Assembly: GCA_029861795.1 (NCBI GenBank)
Contig: JAOTYS010000018.1
Location: 1 to 25,250, forward strand
Source of the DNA: Gammaproteobacteria bacterium
GTDB taxonomy: Bacteria > Pseudomonadota > Gammaproteobacteria > Arenicellales > JAOTYS01
Direction of reading: 5' to 3'
Length of the DNA stretch: 25,250 nucleotides
A program made the translations under genes and the position numbers. Of this stretch, positions 15,046 to 21,878 are shown in pieces (the stretch's first letter is position 1; each line of letters begins with the position of its first letter). The notes beneath the pieces are model-generated. The model saw only the letters and a list, made by a program, of their open reading frames with translations, had not been told where the DNA came from and made no database searches.

Positions 15046-16533
15046 ATGCTGAACAAGCAACAACTTGGACTGTACGACTCGGTCGTCGATGGGGCGGCAT
15101 TGGAGCGCACCGCTGCCCGCTTTGCGGAACGCGAGATTGTGCTCCCCACCTTCGCACAGCTCGCCAACCCCTCGACCATACCGTCGGCGATCACCGCGGC
15201 ACTAACTCAAGTCGGGGCAGACGACCCGCACCCATTGAATCTTTGGCGGGTGCACTGGCATAACGGCGCCGATCGGACCTCCCGGGTGGATGTGCCGGAA
15301 TATATCTCGCTGCCCGGCGAGCTCACCGGGATTGATGCCACCATCTTAATCGCGCTCGGCAACCGCTTTCCCATGATTCGCGCCCACAAGGTACTGGCCG
15401 CTTATGCCTGTCTGGCGCCGCGCATCGTGGCCGGGGGATTCGATCCCACCCGTGATCGAGCGATCTGGCCTTCGACGGGGAACTACGCGCGTGGCGGGGT
15501 GGCCATCTCCCGCATCATGGGTTGCCGAGGGGTAGCGGTTATGCCGGAAGGGATGTCCCGCGAACGCTTCGAATGGCTGGAGGAGTGGATCGCCGGTCCG
15601 GATGATGTGATCCGCACCTATGGCACGGAGTCCAACGTGAAGGAGATCTACGACGCGTGCAACAAGCTCGCGAAAGATCCAAGCAACGTCATTCTGAATC
15701 AGTTCTCCGAATTTTCGAACCACCTTGGTCATTACCGGGTCACCGGTCCTGCACTTGAGCGAGTGTACGAGCACGCGGGCGCCGGCCGGCTCACGGCCTT
15801 TGTATCCGCGTCGGGTTCCGCCGGCACCCTGGGTGCGGGCGATTACCTAAAAGAGCGCCTTGGCGCGCGCATCGTGCCGGTCGAAGCCCTTGAATGTCCT
15901 ACCATGCTCTACAACGGTTATGGCGAACACAACATACAGGGCATTGGCGACAAACATATTCCGCTGATCCACAACGTCACCAACAGCGACGACGCGGTGG
16001 CTATTACCGATCAGGCCACCGATAGCCTGCTGCTGCTCTTCAACACCGACGCAGGCAAATCACTGCTTCGCGCTAAGGGCGTTGACCCAGCGCTGGTCGA
16101 CGAGCTGCGTCATCTCGGGCTTTCGTCGATTGCCAACATGCTCGCCGCGATCAAAGTGGCCAGATACCACCGGCTAGACAGCGGCGATGTCATCGTCACC
16201 GTGGCTACTGACGGCATGGAGATGTACCGCTCGGAGATCGACAAGATCACCGCCCGTAACCACGGCGGCTATTTCGATTCACAGGCCGCTGTTGCCACTT
16301 ATGCCCGGTTCCTGGACGGGGCAAACACCGGAGAGATTCTGCATCTGGGCCCGGTGGAACGCCGACGCATCTTCAACCTGGGTTATTACACCTGGGTCGA
16401 ACAGCAGGGCGTGGACTTCGATACCTTTGAGGCTCGGCGCGATCAGTCCTGGTGGGATGCCCTGCGCCCGTTCACCGCCCACTGGGACGAGATGATCACC
16501 AGTTTCAACGAACGTACCGGTGTTTCCGTTTGA
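15046..16533 (+). CDS. Pyridoxal-phosphate-dependent enzyme (cysteine synthase/threonine synthase fold)
   Basis: The protein has 495 residues. The probable Schiff-base lysine is K115 in RFPMIRAHKVLAAYACLAPR. The substrate and cofactor loop STGN (143-146) is followed by GVAISRIMGCRGVAVMPEGM, and a glycine- and serine-rich phosphate loop SASGSAGTLGAGD lies near residues 255-267. This is the fold type II pattern of cysteine synthases, threonine dehydratases and relatives. Length and the C-terminal part (IFNLGYYTWVEQQGVDFDTF) fit a less studied long subgroup often named only as a PLP-dependent protein, so the substrate is unknown. The start lacks a strong Shine-Dalgarno. It is intact, GC-rich and 138 bases before the carbonic anhydrase gene. 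Confidence 0.8.
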   Translation: MLNKQQLGLYDSVVDGAALERTAARFAEREIVLPTFAQLANPSTIPSAITAALTQVGADDPHPLNLWRVHWHNGADRTSRVDVPEYISLPGELTGIDATILIALGNRFPMIRAHKVLAAYACLAPRIVAGGFDPTRDRAIWPSTGNYARGGVAISRIMGCRGVAVMPEGMSRERFEWLEEWIAGPDDVIRTYGTESNVKEIYDACNKLAKDPSNVILNQFSEFSNHLGHYRVTGPALERVYEHAGAGRLTAFVSASGSAGTLGAGDYLKERLGARIVPVEALECPTMLYNGYGEHNIQGIGDKHIPLIHNVTNSDDAVAITDQATDSLLLLFNTDAGKSLLRAKGVDPALVDELRHLGLSSIANMLAAIKVARYHRLDSGDVIVTVATDGMEMYRSEIDKITARNHGGYFDSQAAVATYARFLDGANTGEILHLGPVERRRIFNLGYYTWVEQQGVDFDTFEARRDQSWWDALRPFTAHWDEMITSFNERTGVSV

Positions 16534-16671
16534 CCTTCTCTTCAGCGAACATTCGCCGCTAGTTTCTGGGATTAGCTAATCACACAGGCGGTAGGGTTCG
16601 GAAACGAAGCGCGATATTCTGATCTTGTGTGAATAGAGGAACTTAGGCTATCCGAATCACGGGGAGTCAAA

Positions 16672-17301
16672 ATGATTGAAAAACTGATTGCTGGAGTAAA
16701 GCGATTCCAGAAAAATTTTTTCCTCGGGCGTAAAGCCTTGTTTAGCGAGTTGGCCACCGGCCAACATCCGGAATTCCTGTTCATCACCTGCTCCGACTCC
16801 CGCATCGACCCTAACCTGCTCACTCAGACTGTCCCGGGCCAGCTGTTTATTTGCCGCAATGCCGGAAATATCGTGCCCCCGCACAGTACTTTCACTGGCG
16901 GTATCACCGCTTCGATTGAATACGCCGTTTGCGTACTCGGAATCAAACACATCATTGTTTGTGGTCACAGTGATTGCGGTGCGATGGCAGCGGCGCTGAA
17001 TACCAGTGAACTGGGGGACCTGCCCCATGTCAAAACTTGGCTCGGCCACAGCCGCGGTGCCGTGGAAGCCACTAGGGCCCGCTGCAACTGTGGTGAGAGC
17101 AGTGATACCAATGATGTCCGTCAGCTACACATGCTGATCGAGGAGAATGTGCTGCAACAACTGCAACACCTGCGCACCCACCCCTCCGTGGCCGCCAGAA
17201 TTGCTACCGGGGATATTCAGCTACACGGTTGGCTCTACGATATCGGGACCGGCGACGTGCATGTCGCCAACGAACAAAATCGTGAGTTCCTCCCGTTGTA
17301 G
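16672..17301 (+). CDS. Beta-class carbonic anhydrase
   Basis: The protein has 209 residues and no signal peptide, so it is cytoplasmic. Zinc ligands are C40 (ITCSDSRIDPNLL), H99 and C102 (CGHSDCGAM). The D42-R44 dyad and the RNAGNIVPP loop complete the beta-CA active site. It interconverts CO2 and bicarbonate, supplying bicarbonate for carboxylases or pH balance. GGGAG lies six bases before the ATG. The 138-base upstream gap is large enough for its own promoter. The gene is intact and stands before IS110 and intron debris. Confidence 0.93.
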   Translation: MIEKLIAGVKRFQKNFFLGRKALFSELATGQHPEFLFITCSDSRIDPNLLTQTVPGQLFICRNAGNIVPPHSTFTGGITASIEYAVCVLGIKHIIVCGHSDCGAMAAALNTSELGDLPHVKTWLGHSRGAVEATRARCNCGESSDTNDVRQLHMLIEENVLQQLQHLRTHPSVAARIATGDIQLHGWLYDIGTGDVHVANEQNREFLPL

Positions 17302-17339
17302 GAGTCACATTCACATACGTCGCCCATGACCCCACAGTC

Positions 17340-17527
17340 ATCCGGCTGTATTCGGAACGGATCGAAAGAGATACCTTGGTGTACCAGATTTGATGGGATG
17401 GACCCAGCCCTCTTTCTTAACGGCTTCCAATGAGCCAGCATGAAGCAGTCTATTCATGTCGATAAAGAGGGAGGGTCCAAGAATGAAGGTTACTACGCTG
17501 AGCATCGATCTGGCAAAGCATGTGTTC
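17340..17527 (+). mobile_element. 5' end of an IS110-family element, interrupted by a group II intron
   Basis: ATG at 17483, with GGGAGGG just upstream, starts MKVTTLSIDLAKHVF. This is the canonical N-terminus of IS110-type DEDD transposases (usually ...IDLAKNVFQLHG). After codon 15 the sequence switches to a group II intron 5' end at 17528. The upstream leader matches the position of an IS110 left end, but its exact border is not visible. Confidence 0.7.
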
Positions 17528-17867
17528 GTGCGACCTGAAAGTCGCTTGGGTTTCTGTTTCACAGGAGGCATCAAGGCCTGATGAAACCGTTTGTTCCGTC
17601 AAACGTTCCCTACCCAGGCATGCGGAGCCGGTAACAGCTCGGTGTGAAGCCCTGGGGACAATGTAACCGCCGAGAACTCGGTACGCCGAGCTGTGAGGTA
17701 AGGTGGAATCTGCCAGCACCAAGGTGGAGAGGGGCTAGGGATGAGTGGGTACGACCAATGCATATGAACCTCTGTTAAACGTCGTGAGCTTTGACAAGCC
17801 AAAGGTGCTGATGGGCTTGAACCAAAAGGGTGTGCGGTGAGGTAGGGTCTCTAAATACTAGGCCATC
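17528..17867 (+). ncRNA. Group II intron 5' part (domain I and following)
   Basis: The sequence begins GTGCGACCTGAAAGTCGC, which fits the GUGYG 5' consensus of group II introns. It follows a precise break inside the IS110 gene. About 340 bases of structured-looking, non-coding sequence follow, with local stems such as GCTCGGTGTGAAGC and GAACTCGGTACGCCGAGC. No domain V is recognisable downstream, so the 3' half is missing here. Assignment to the class of the 12894 piece is not possible by eye. Confidence 0.6.
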
Positions 17868-18065
17868 ATGGACAACCAGCCGCCGGCGAAGAGGAGGGGT
17901 CCGCCCCGCTCGGAGACTCAAGGGGAACAGGGTAAGCCCATAACGCTGCCGGCAACGGCAGGCGAACCGCAAGGAACGCTGTTGGCGCGGTGGGTAGAGG
18001 ATAGCGGAAAAAGCGAATGCCTCTCGGTAATGGGGAGGATACGGGCTGAAACATCGTCCGACACG
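17868..18065 (+). pseudogene. Possible N-terminal fragment of a group II intron-encoded protein
   Basis: ATG 17868 opens MDNQPPAKRRGPPRSETQGE followed by TLLARWVEDSGKSECLSVMG. A basic, Gly- and Pro-rich leader located after domain I is what an intron-encoded protein start would look like. No reverse transcriptase motif follows, and by about 18200 the frame overlaps a membrane protein in another frame. The fragment is probably truncated. Assignment is from context only. Confidence 0.3.
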
Positions 18066-18214
18066 AAAGTGGGCAGACTTCCGCGTGGTCATTCTAAGAT
18101 CATAGGCGCAAATCTTTACGGCGCCAATTCCAGAAGATCCTACCTAACTGGGGCGTTGGGTCGATATCGGCCCACATCGGTTGAAGTTACGGTTCTCGCT
18201 TGGTGCTGCGCCGG

Positions 18215-18646
18215 ATGGCTAAGGGTAGCGCTGGCGCCTTTAAGTTGTTTGGGTGGCTCATATTTGATGCGGTGGTGACATTGGGAATAATTACGACGCT
18301 ATTCCTGGCATTTTTTGTGTTGTCCCCTCTTCTTTTGCACGAAAACTTGGACGCGACACTAGTGGAAGTTATGGCCGGTGCGCTGCTTTCTCTATTTGAG
18401 GTTGAATCTGTCGATGACTTTCCAATACTCGGAATCTTCCTATATTCAACCTTCTTCACCTCGGTCTGGGTCTGGCTTTACGCGTTCGCCGGCATCGCCG
18501 TGCGACTCGTCTATCGGGCAAGGGGGACCCAAGCCTTCTTAGACACCCATATGAACGTTGCCACTCGTCCGTTGTCGGTCATGTGCGGCGTGCTTATCGT
18601 GTTGTTCACGATTGCCTACTGGCCTGCTATGGCGATAGCTGGATGA
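18215..18646 (+). CDS. Small integral membrane protein of unknown function
   Basis: The protein has 143 residues from ATG 18215 (TTG at 18200 is possible). Three clear hydrophobic segments are visible: LFGWLIFDAVVTLGIITTLF running on into LAFFVLSPLLL, GIFLYSTFFTSVWVWLYAFA running on into GIAVRLVY, and VMCGVLIVLFTIAYWPAMAI at the C-terminus. An acidic loop (EVESVDDFP) lies between. I do not recognise the family. Its TGA (18644-18646) overlaps the ATG of the next gene as ATGA, suggesting translational coupling. Upstream is group II intron debris, so the N-terminus could be chimeric. Confidence 0.55.
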   Translation: MAKGSAGAFKLFGWLIFDAVVTLGIITTLFLAFFVLSPLLLHENLDATLVEVMAGALLSLFEVESVDDFPILGIFLYSTFFTSVWVWLYAFAGIAVRLVYRARGTQAFLDTHMNVATRPLSVMCGVLIVLFTIAYWPAMAIAG

Positions 18647-18912
18647 CTAAACGCATCAGCGGAAACTATGCGCGCATAGTCATGAGTGACATCTTCCTAA
18701 GTTATCACAGCGAAGCGATTGATGTGTGCCTAGACCAAGTTAAGGCTGGGTTTGCTTGGCACTATAAGAAATACCAGCGTGAACCAAGCCTAGAAGACCA
18801 AAAACTCTATGCAGATGCCGAAATCAGAGCAAGAGATGAAAGACTAGGTTTGTGGCGCGAGAACAATCCTAATCCGCCTTGGGAGTATCGGCAGCTGTAT
18901 AGATCACAATAG
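18643..18912 (+). CDS. C-terminal half of a staphylococcal-nuclease-like (thermonuclease) protein
   Basis: The product has 89 residues from the ATGA overlap. NYARIVMSDIF corresponds to the YGRIVA strand of SNase domains. DVCLDQVKAGFAWHYKKYQR and YADAEIRARDERLGLWRENN followed by PNPPWEYR are the typical C-terminal helix and tail. The N-terminal half, which carries the first catalytic Arg and the Asp calcium ligands, is absent, so it should not be an active nuclease. It may be a remnant whose new start was captured by the upstream membrane gene, or the membrane gene replaced its 5' half. Confidence 0.6.
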   Translation: MTKRISGNYARIVMSDIFLSYHSEAIDVCLDQVKAGFAWHYKKYQREPSLEDQKLYADAEIRARDERLGLWRENNPNPPWEYRQLYRSQ

Positions 18913-18983
18913 TAAGGAAGACCTATTCTAGCTTTAATAGGCCGGTCTCCCAGAAAAGATGCTTGTTGCTATCAGAGAATACA

Positions 18984-18997
18984 TTGACATAGATCAA
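18984..18997 (+). promoter_or_regulatory. Weak FNR-like box
   Basis: TTGACATAGATCAA matches nine of ten defined FNR bases and lies 91 bases before the ATG at 19089. The downstream sequence does not resemble the promoters at 1115 and 3101. About 0.7 such one-mismatch sites are expected by chance in a window this long, so this may be nothing. Confidence 0.25.
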
Positions 18998-19088
18998 CTC
19001 TTTCTTTGTCGTTGTGTGCTGGGATGCGTCGTTATTCGACGGGTCTAGACTCGTAAATGCGGGTTGATGAGAGGAAGGAGAATCGCAC

Positions 19089-19328
19089 ATGACTTGTTCA
19101 AAACATCCGGATTCTTCGATGATGAGGTGCCCAGGCTGTAATGGCAGAGGGTATTATCAGAAGATGGGTTTTAACAACATGTTGGTGTCAAACGTGTGCA
19201 CAGTGTGTATGGGAAAGAAGGATGTCTGCCGGGACTGTTACAATAGAACTGACGACGCGACAACCCGAGACATGCACGTTGCAAGAGATATCGTGATCAA
19301 ACACGGTAGAGACCCATCCAAGAAGTAA
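19089..19328 (+). CDS. Small DnaJ-type zinc-finger-like protein
   Basis: The protein has 79 residues. AAGGAG lies about eight bases upstream of the ATG, so the gene is probably expressed. Cysteines are spaced as in the DnaJ central domain: C14-P-G-C17-N-G-R-G, then C37-T-V-C40-M-G and C47-R-D-C50. DnaJ has four CxxCxGxG repeats; here there are one perfect and two partial. It may bind one or two zincs and help a chaperone or act as a small standalone adaptor. No DnaK or DnaJ gene is nearby. Confidence 0.65.
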   Translation: MTCSKHPDSSMMRCPGCNGRGYYQKMGFNNMLVSNVCTVCMGKKDVCRDCYNRTDDATTRDMHVARDIVIKHGRDPSKK

Positions 19329-19351
19329 CTGAGTGTAGGCGGTAAGTAGAT

Positions 19352-19560
19352 TCACTCATCTCGGACGGCATCCAGTTTCTCACTGGCCTCAAACACACAT
19401 GCGAGGTTCTTTTCAGTTTCGCCGATATATTTCGAAACCACTGCTGCCAAATCGACGCGATATAAAGGTTTGCCCAGATCTTTTACCAGCAGCTTCGCTG
19501 CCAGGGTTTTACCGCTCCCGGACGGACCGAAGAATAATGCAAGACGACCGGCGTCTGTTT
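19352..19560 (-). pseudogene. Relic of an AAA+ ATPase
   Basis: Translating the minus strand gives [20 protein letters not shown], with a complete Walker A (GPSGSGKT). [20 protein letters not shown] and VFEASEKLD follow, ending in TGA at 19352-19354. This is the AAA+ pattern ([12 protein letters not shown]). Walker B, sensor and Arg-finger parts are missing, and the upstream end merges into an unrelated plus-strand gene. AAA+ proteins of this group often accompany contractile injection systems, but also occur elsewhere. Confidence 0.65.
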
Positions 19561-19920
19561 GGGCTTGTGAGTAGTTCGTCAGCGGCCGTTGAGTTTAACC
19601 GCCAGGGATTCGTTGAGCGCGCCAAGGCCTGCCCCGATGATGAAATCGAAATCCTCGATCCAGAGAGAACACGCGAACGGGGCATTCGAGCGATGATCCG
19701 GCTGCGCGATGCAAATGGGGATTTTTCGTTTGTTCATGCAGGGTTTCAAGTAAATTTCGACGGTGAAATGGAATGTATCCCGATGCGATTTATTCAGGCA
19801 ACACACGTGCTGCTTTATGCGGCGGGATATCAGGCCCTGTGTTCCGATGGAGCGGGTATGGTTGAAATCGACAGGGATGATGATGAGTGGATCTTGCATG
19901 AAGCGTGCAAGCACATTTGA
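19537..19920 (+). CDS. Hypothetical acidic protein, about 127 aa, possibly 5'-truncated
   Basis: The convincing part starts near [20 protein letters not shown] and runs through [40 protein letters not shown] and [14 protein letters not shown]. Its balanced amino-acid use looks like a real folded domain. The start is uncertain: ATG 19537 would overlap the AAA+ relic on the other strand, so the native 5' end may be lost at that junction. No family recognised. It is followed 34 bases later by the baseplate-like gene. Confidence 0.45.
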   Translation: MQDDRRLFGLVSSSSAAVEFNRQGFVERAKACPDDEIEILDPERTRERGIRAMIRLRDANGDFSFVHAGFQVNFDGEMECIPMRFIQATHVLLYAAGYQALCSDGAGMVEIDRDDDEWILHEACKHI

Positions 19921-19954
19921 AACGGACCAAAAACCTAGACTCTCAATTCGATCA

Positions 19955-20392
19955 ATGACTGAAGAAACCGAAAGCCAATCTGGAGTAACGGTTCTTCGTC
20001 TCGAGATTGATAAAGAGCTCTGGGAGCAAGTGCAGACCCTGGACGACGCTGGCCCAGATGACAAAGTCTACATGGTATCCTTTGAGTCGGACGGCACGAC
20101 CAGGGTGGCATTTGGCGACGGTCAGCGTGGACGCCGCCTACCATCTGGTGGCCCGACAATTACGGTGAGTTATCGAGTCGGGAGCGGGACCAGTGGAAAT
20201 GTGGTCGCTGCGACGTGGGCGTCCAAGTCGCAAGTGAACGCCATCACCTTGCAGACCCGTGTCGTGCGAGCCGAGAATAAGATAAGCATTGAGGCGCATG
20301 AAGCGCCGCAAGGCTGTCTTCGCACTCTGTTTACCTTGATCAGGTCGTGTGTAATCAAGGGTCGCAATCGTTACGTAGAGTTACCTAAGTAA
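19955..20392 (+). CDS. Small protein resembling the insertion domain of contractile-tail baseplate proteins
   Basis: The protein has 145 residues from ATG 19955. The segment ELWEQVQTLDDAGPDDKVYM followed by VSFESDGTTRVAFGDGQRGR and RLPSGGPTITVSYRVGSGTS, GNV resembles the conserved block W-EV--L---GP-D-VY-V---DG-T-V-FGDG--GARLP-G--NV-A-YR-G-G-AGNV. That block is found in large putative baseplate assembly proteins of phage-like and extracellular contractile injection systems. Those proteins are much longer, so this is either a standalone domain or a cut-down remnant. The C-terminal 55 residues are basic and unrecognised. The position next to an AAA+ relic supports the contractile-injection reading; the assignment is by motif memory. 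Confidence 0.5.
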   Translation: MTEETESQSGVTVLRLEIDKELWEQVQTLDDAGPDDKVYMVSFESDGTTRVAFGDGQRGRRLPSGGPTITVSYRVGSGTSGNVVAATWASKSQVNAITLQTRVVRAENKISIEAHEAPQGCLRTLFTLIRSCVIKGRNRYVELPK

Positions 20393-20399
20393 TTGGGAA

Positions 20400-20590
20400 C
20401 GGATTCAAAGAGGCCGCAGGGTGTACCAGATTTGTACCAGCTTGCGCTGGGGTAGCCTATAGATACCGCCTATTTAGATAGGAAACGAAAATGGCAAGCG
20501 ATACAAGTGATTGATTTGTTTAGCTCCCCTCCTCCACCGAGCCAGCTGTTAACCACCCTGTCGGCGGTTCGAGTCCGTCCCGGGGAGCCA
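20400..20590 (+). repeat. Right end of an integrative element plus tRNA-Asn attachment site, copy 2
   Basis: This is the partner of 11301-11491 at an offset of 9,099 bases. The last 45 bases (20546-20590) are the identical tRNA-Asn 3' fragment. The anticodon stem 5' strand is again non-pairing (GCCAG before CTGTTAA), so it is not a functional tRNA. Confidence 0.75.
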
Positions 20591-20784
20591 ACTAAAACAA
20601 AGCGTTAGAGTCCCTCAACGCTTCCCGTTTAAAGCTTGTGTACCCGTTTTGTGCCAGCGCGTTGCGCGCCTGGAACGTGAATTCGCGGCTATTCTGCCCG
20701 ACAACGCCTGCGTGATGCGCGGCGTTAGCAGTCACTAGAGTTACAGAGGTAGAATAGCAAACTGAAGTAGATTCGAGAATTACT

Positions 20785-21021
20785 ATGGCGAGAACTGTTA
20801 AAGAATTGGAAGATGAGATTCGCTCGTTGAGCGCCGATGAGCGAATGCAGTTGTTGCGCGAGCTAATCGCCGATCTCGACGGGACCATGGACCAGGACGT
20901 TGAGAAAGCGTGGTTAGACGAAGCAGAGCGCAGACATAAGGAACTAAAAGAAGGGCTACTCGAGCCCGTCCCAGCAGAAGAGGTGTTTGCACGGGCTAGG
21001 GCTCGTACGCTCGCCGCTTGA
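20785..21021 (+). CDS. Addiction-module antitoxin-like protein, apparently orphan
   Basis: The protein has 78 residues. MARTVKELEDEIRSLSADERMQLL and a C-terminal PVPAEEVFARARARTLAA fit the small unstable-antitoxin family (TIGR02574 type) that pairs with RelE/ParE toxins. ELIADLDGTMDQDVEKAWLD is the typical middle part. In such modules the toxin gene follows within a few bases. Here the next 70 bases hold an insertion-sequence-like end (21024-21041) and then an unrelated gene, so the toxin seems to have been lost. The gene lies 194 bases after the tRNA-Asn repeat. Confidence 0.7.
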   Translation: MARTVKELEDEIRSLSADERMQLLRELIADLDGTMDQDVEKAWLDEAERRHKELKEGLLEPVPAEEVFARARARTLAA

Positions 21022-21041
21022 GCATCAATTCGCCACGGACG
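21021..21041 (+). repeat. Solitary insertion-sequence end, degenerate
   Basis: The reverse complement reads CGTCCGTGGCGAATTGATGC, sharing GTCC-TGGCGAATT with the ends of the element at 14119-14674 and the site at 21761. It begins at the stop codon of the antitoxin gene. No matching opposite end or transposase is adjacent. Confidence 0.45.
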
Positions 21042-21089
21042 GGTAGCGGTTTCCACATTACGGTTCCCACGAGCATCTTTCTAGCCGCG

Positions 21090-21731
21090 ATGCAATCCCG
21101 GGCCACAGAAAAGCTTTCGTGGAACGGAACCCTAACTGCTGTACAGCCACGCATACGACTAACGCGCTCCTTTGACGAGCGAAGCCATACCTACCAAGGG
21201 TATGTGCTGCGGGTTGCCGGAGCACTCGGGCATGAGCAACGTGAATTCCTTGTGGCTGTTGGCGAGGTTGCTCATAAAAAACATCAATTCAGGCGCGGCG
21301 ACAGTGTGAGTGGTCAAGGGGAGCTTGTAGCCGATCCACACCTTGAGGTCGCTGATCTATACAAGGTCAGCAAGTTGACCGTTCTCGCCCGCGCAATGGA
21401 CACGCCTGACCACCCTCCTCCTTGGTACGGCATTCCTGCACCGTTGACCGTTTACCGCGAGCGTGGTCACCGTCGTCTTGCTGCGAGGACCTACGAGATC
21501 GCCTGCGCCGGCTGCATCTGGGGCTCCAAGATGGCGGTAGAAATGATCATCGATCAATGGAACCCCCGTCAGCGTCGTTACCGTACCGAGACATTCTGCT
21601 ATGGACCTCTGTCGTGCCCCATCTATAAACCCGGTCCGACTCGGAAAGTACTCGGCCGCCGGGGAATGTCGTACGAAGAACAAGACTGGGTCGACCAGGA
21701 AGCGACCTCCCACAGACATCCAGATGAGTAG
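21090..21731 (+). CDS. Conserved-looking hypothetical protein with C-terminal Cys-rich (zinc-type) region
   Basis: The protein has about 213 residues from ATG 21090 (MQSRATEKLSWNGTLTAVQP). An in-frame ATG at 21018 would add 24 residues that overlap the antitoxin gene end. The first half has beta-strand-rich segments typical of an OB-like fold (YVLRVAG, FLVAVGEVAHKKHQFRRGDS, VSGQGELV). The second half has CAGC, then ETFCYGPLSCPIYKPGPTRK and GMSYEEQDWVDQEATSHR, where four cysteines could bind zinc. Its composition suggests a genuine gene. I cannot name the family; nucleic-acid binding is a guess from the fold pattern. Confidence 0.6.
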   Translation: MQSRATEKLSWNGTLTAVQPRIRLTRSFDERSHTYQGYVLRVAGALGHEQREFLVAVGEVAHKKHQFRRGDSVSGQGELVADPHLEVADLYKVSKLTVLARAMDTPDHPPPWYGIPAPLTVYRERGHRRLAARTYEIACAGCIWGSKMAVEMIIDQWNPRQRRYRTETFCYGPLSCPIYKPGPTRKVLGRRGMSYEEQDWVDQEATSHRHPDE

Positions 21732-21760
21732 ATAGCATCAGGAGTTGACCTGCTGTCCAT

Positions 21761-21781
21761 ATTGCTAATTCGCCAGGGACA
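21761..21781 (+). repeat. Solitary insertion-sequence end
   Basis: The reverse complement (TGTCCCTGGCGAATTAGCAA and one more base) matches the left end of the element at 14119-14139 at 19 of 21 positions. It lies 30 bases after the stop of the preceding gene, in the same orientation as the site at 21021-21041. No transposase is adjacent. Confidence 0.65.
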
Positions 21782-21878
21782 CCTGGCAAGCCGGTCTGCG
21801 TACGCTATGCACAGGTAGTAGTACTCCTTGGTGATCGGATGAAATGAAGATTGGGTCAAGACCTCATTTTCTCATCTC

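Larger units (their letters stand above)
11492..20590. mobile_element. Putative 9,099-bp genomic island bounded by tRNA-Asn direct repeats
   Basis: The 45-bp tRNA-Asn repeats at 11447 and 20546 bound the unit. A tyrosine recombinase gene lies 17 bases inside the left boundary, the usual place for a tRNA-targeting island. Cargo, in order: group II intron end, PAS-GGDEF cyclase, IS derivative, PLP enzyme, carbonic anhydrase, IS110 and intron piece, membrane protein, half nuclease, zinc-finger protein, and contractile-tail-like relics. The truncated integrase means it is now immobile without help. Confidence 0.55.

Noticed and set aside
14692..15063. Minus-strand frame of 123 codons before the PLP enzyme gene
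   Set aside because: Codon third positions favour the plus-strand frame at 14695-15024; neither is recognised.
20546..20590. A complete tRNA-Asn gene
   Set aside because: The 5' half and the pairing strand of the anticodon stem are absent at both copies; only the 3' fragment is present.
20690..20735. Integron attC-like inverted repeat (CAACGCC...GGCGTTAG)
   Set aside because: The end does not fit GTTRRRY, there is no integron integrase, and the surrounding sequence lacks attC structure.
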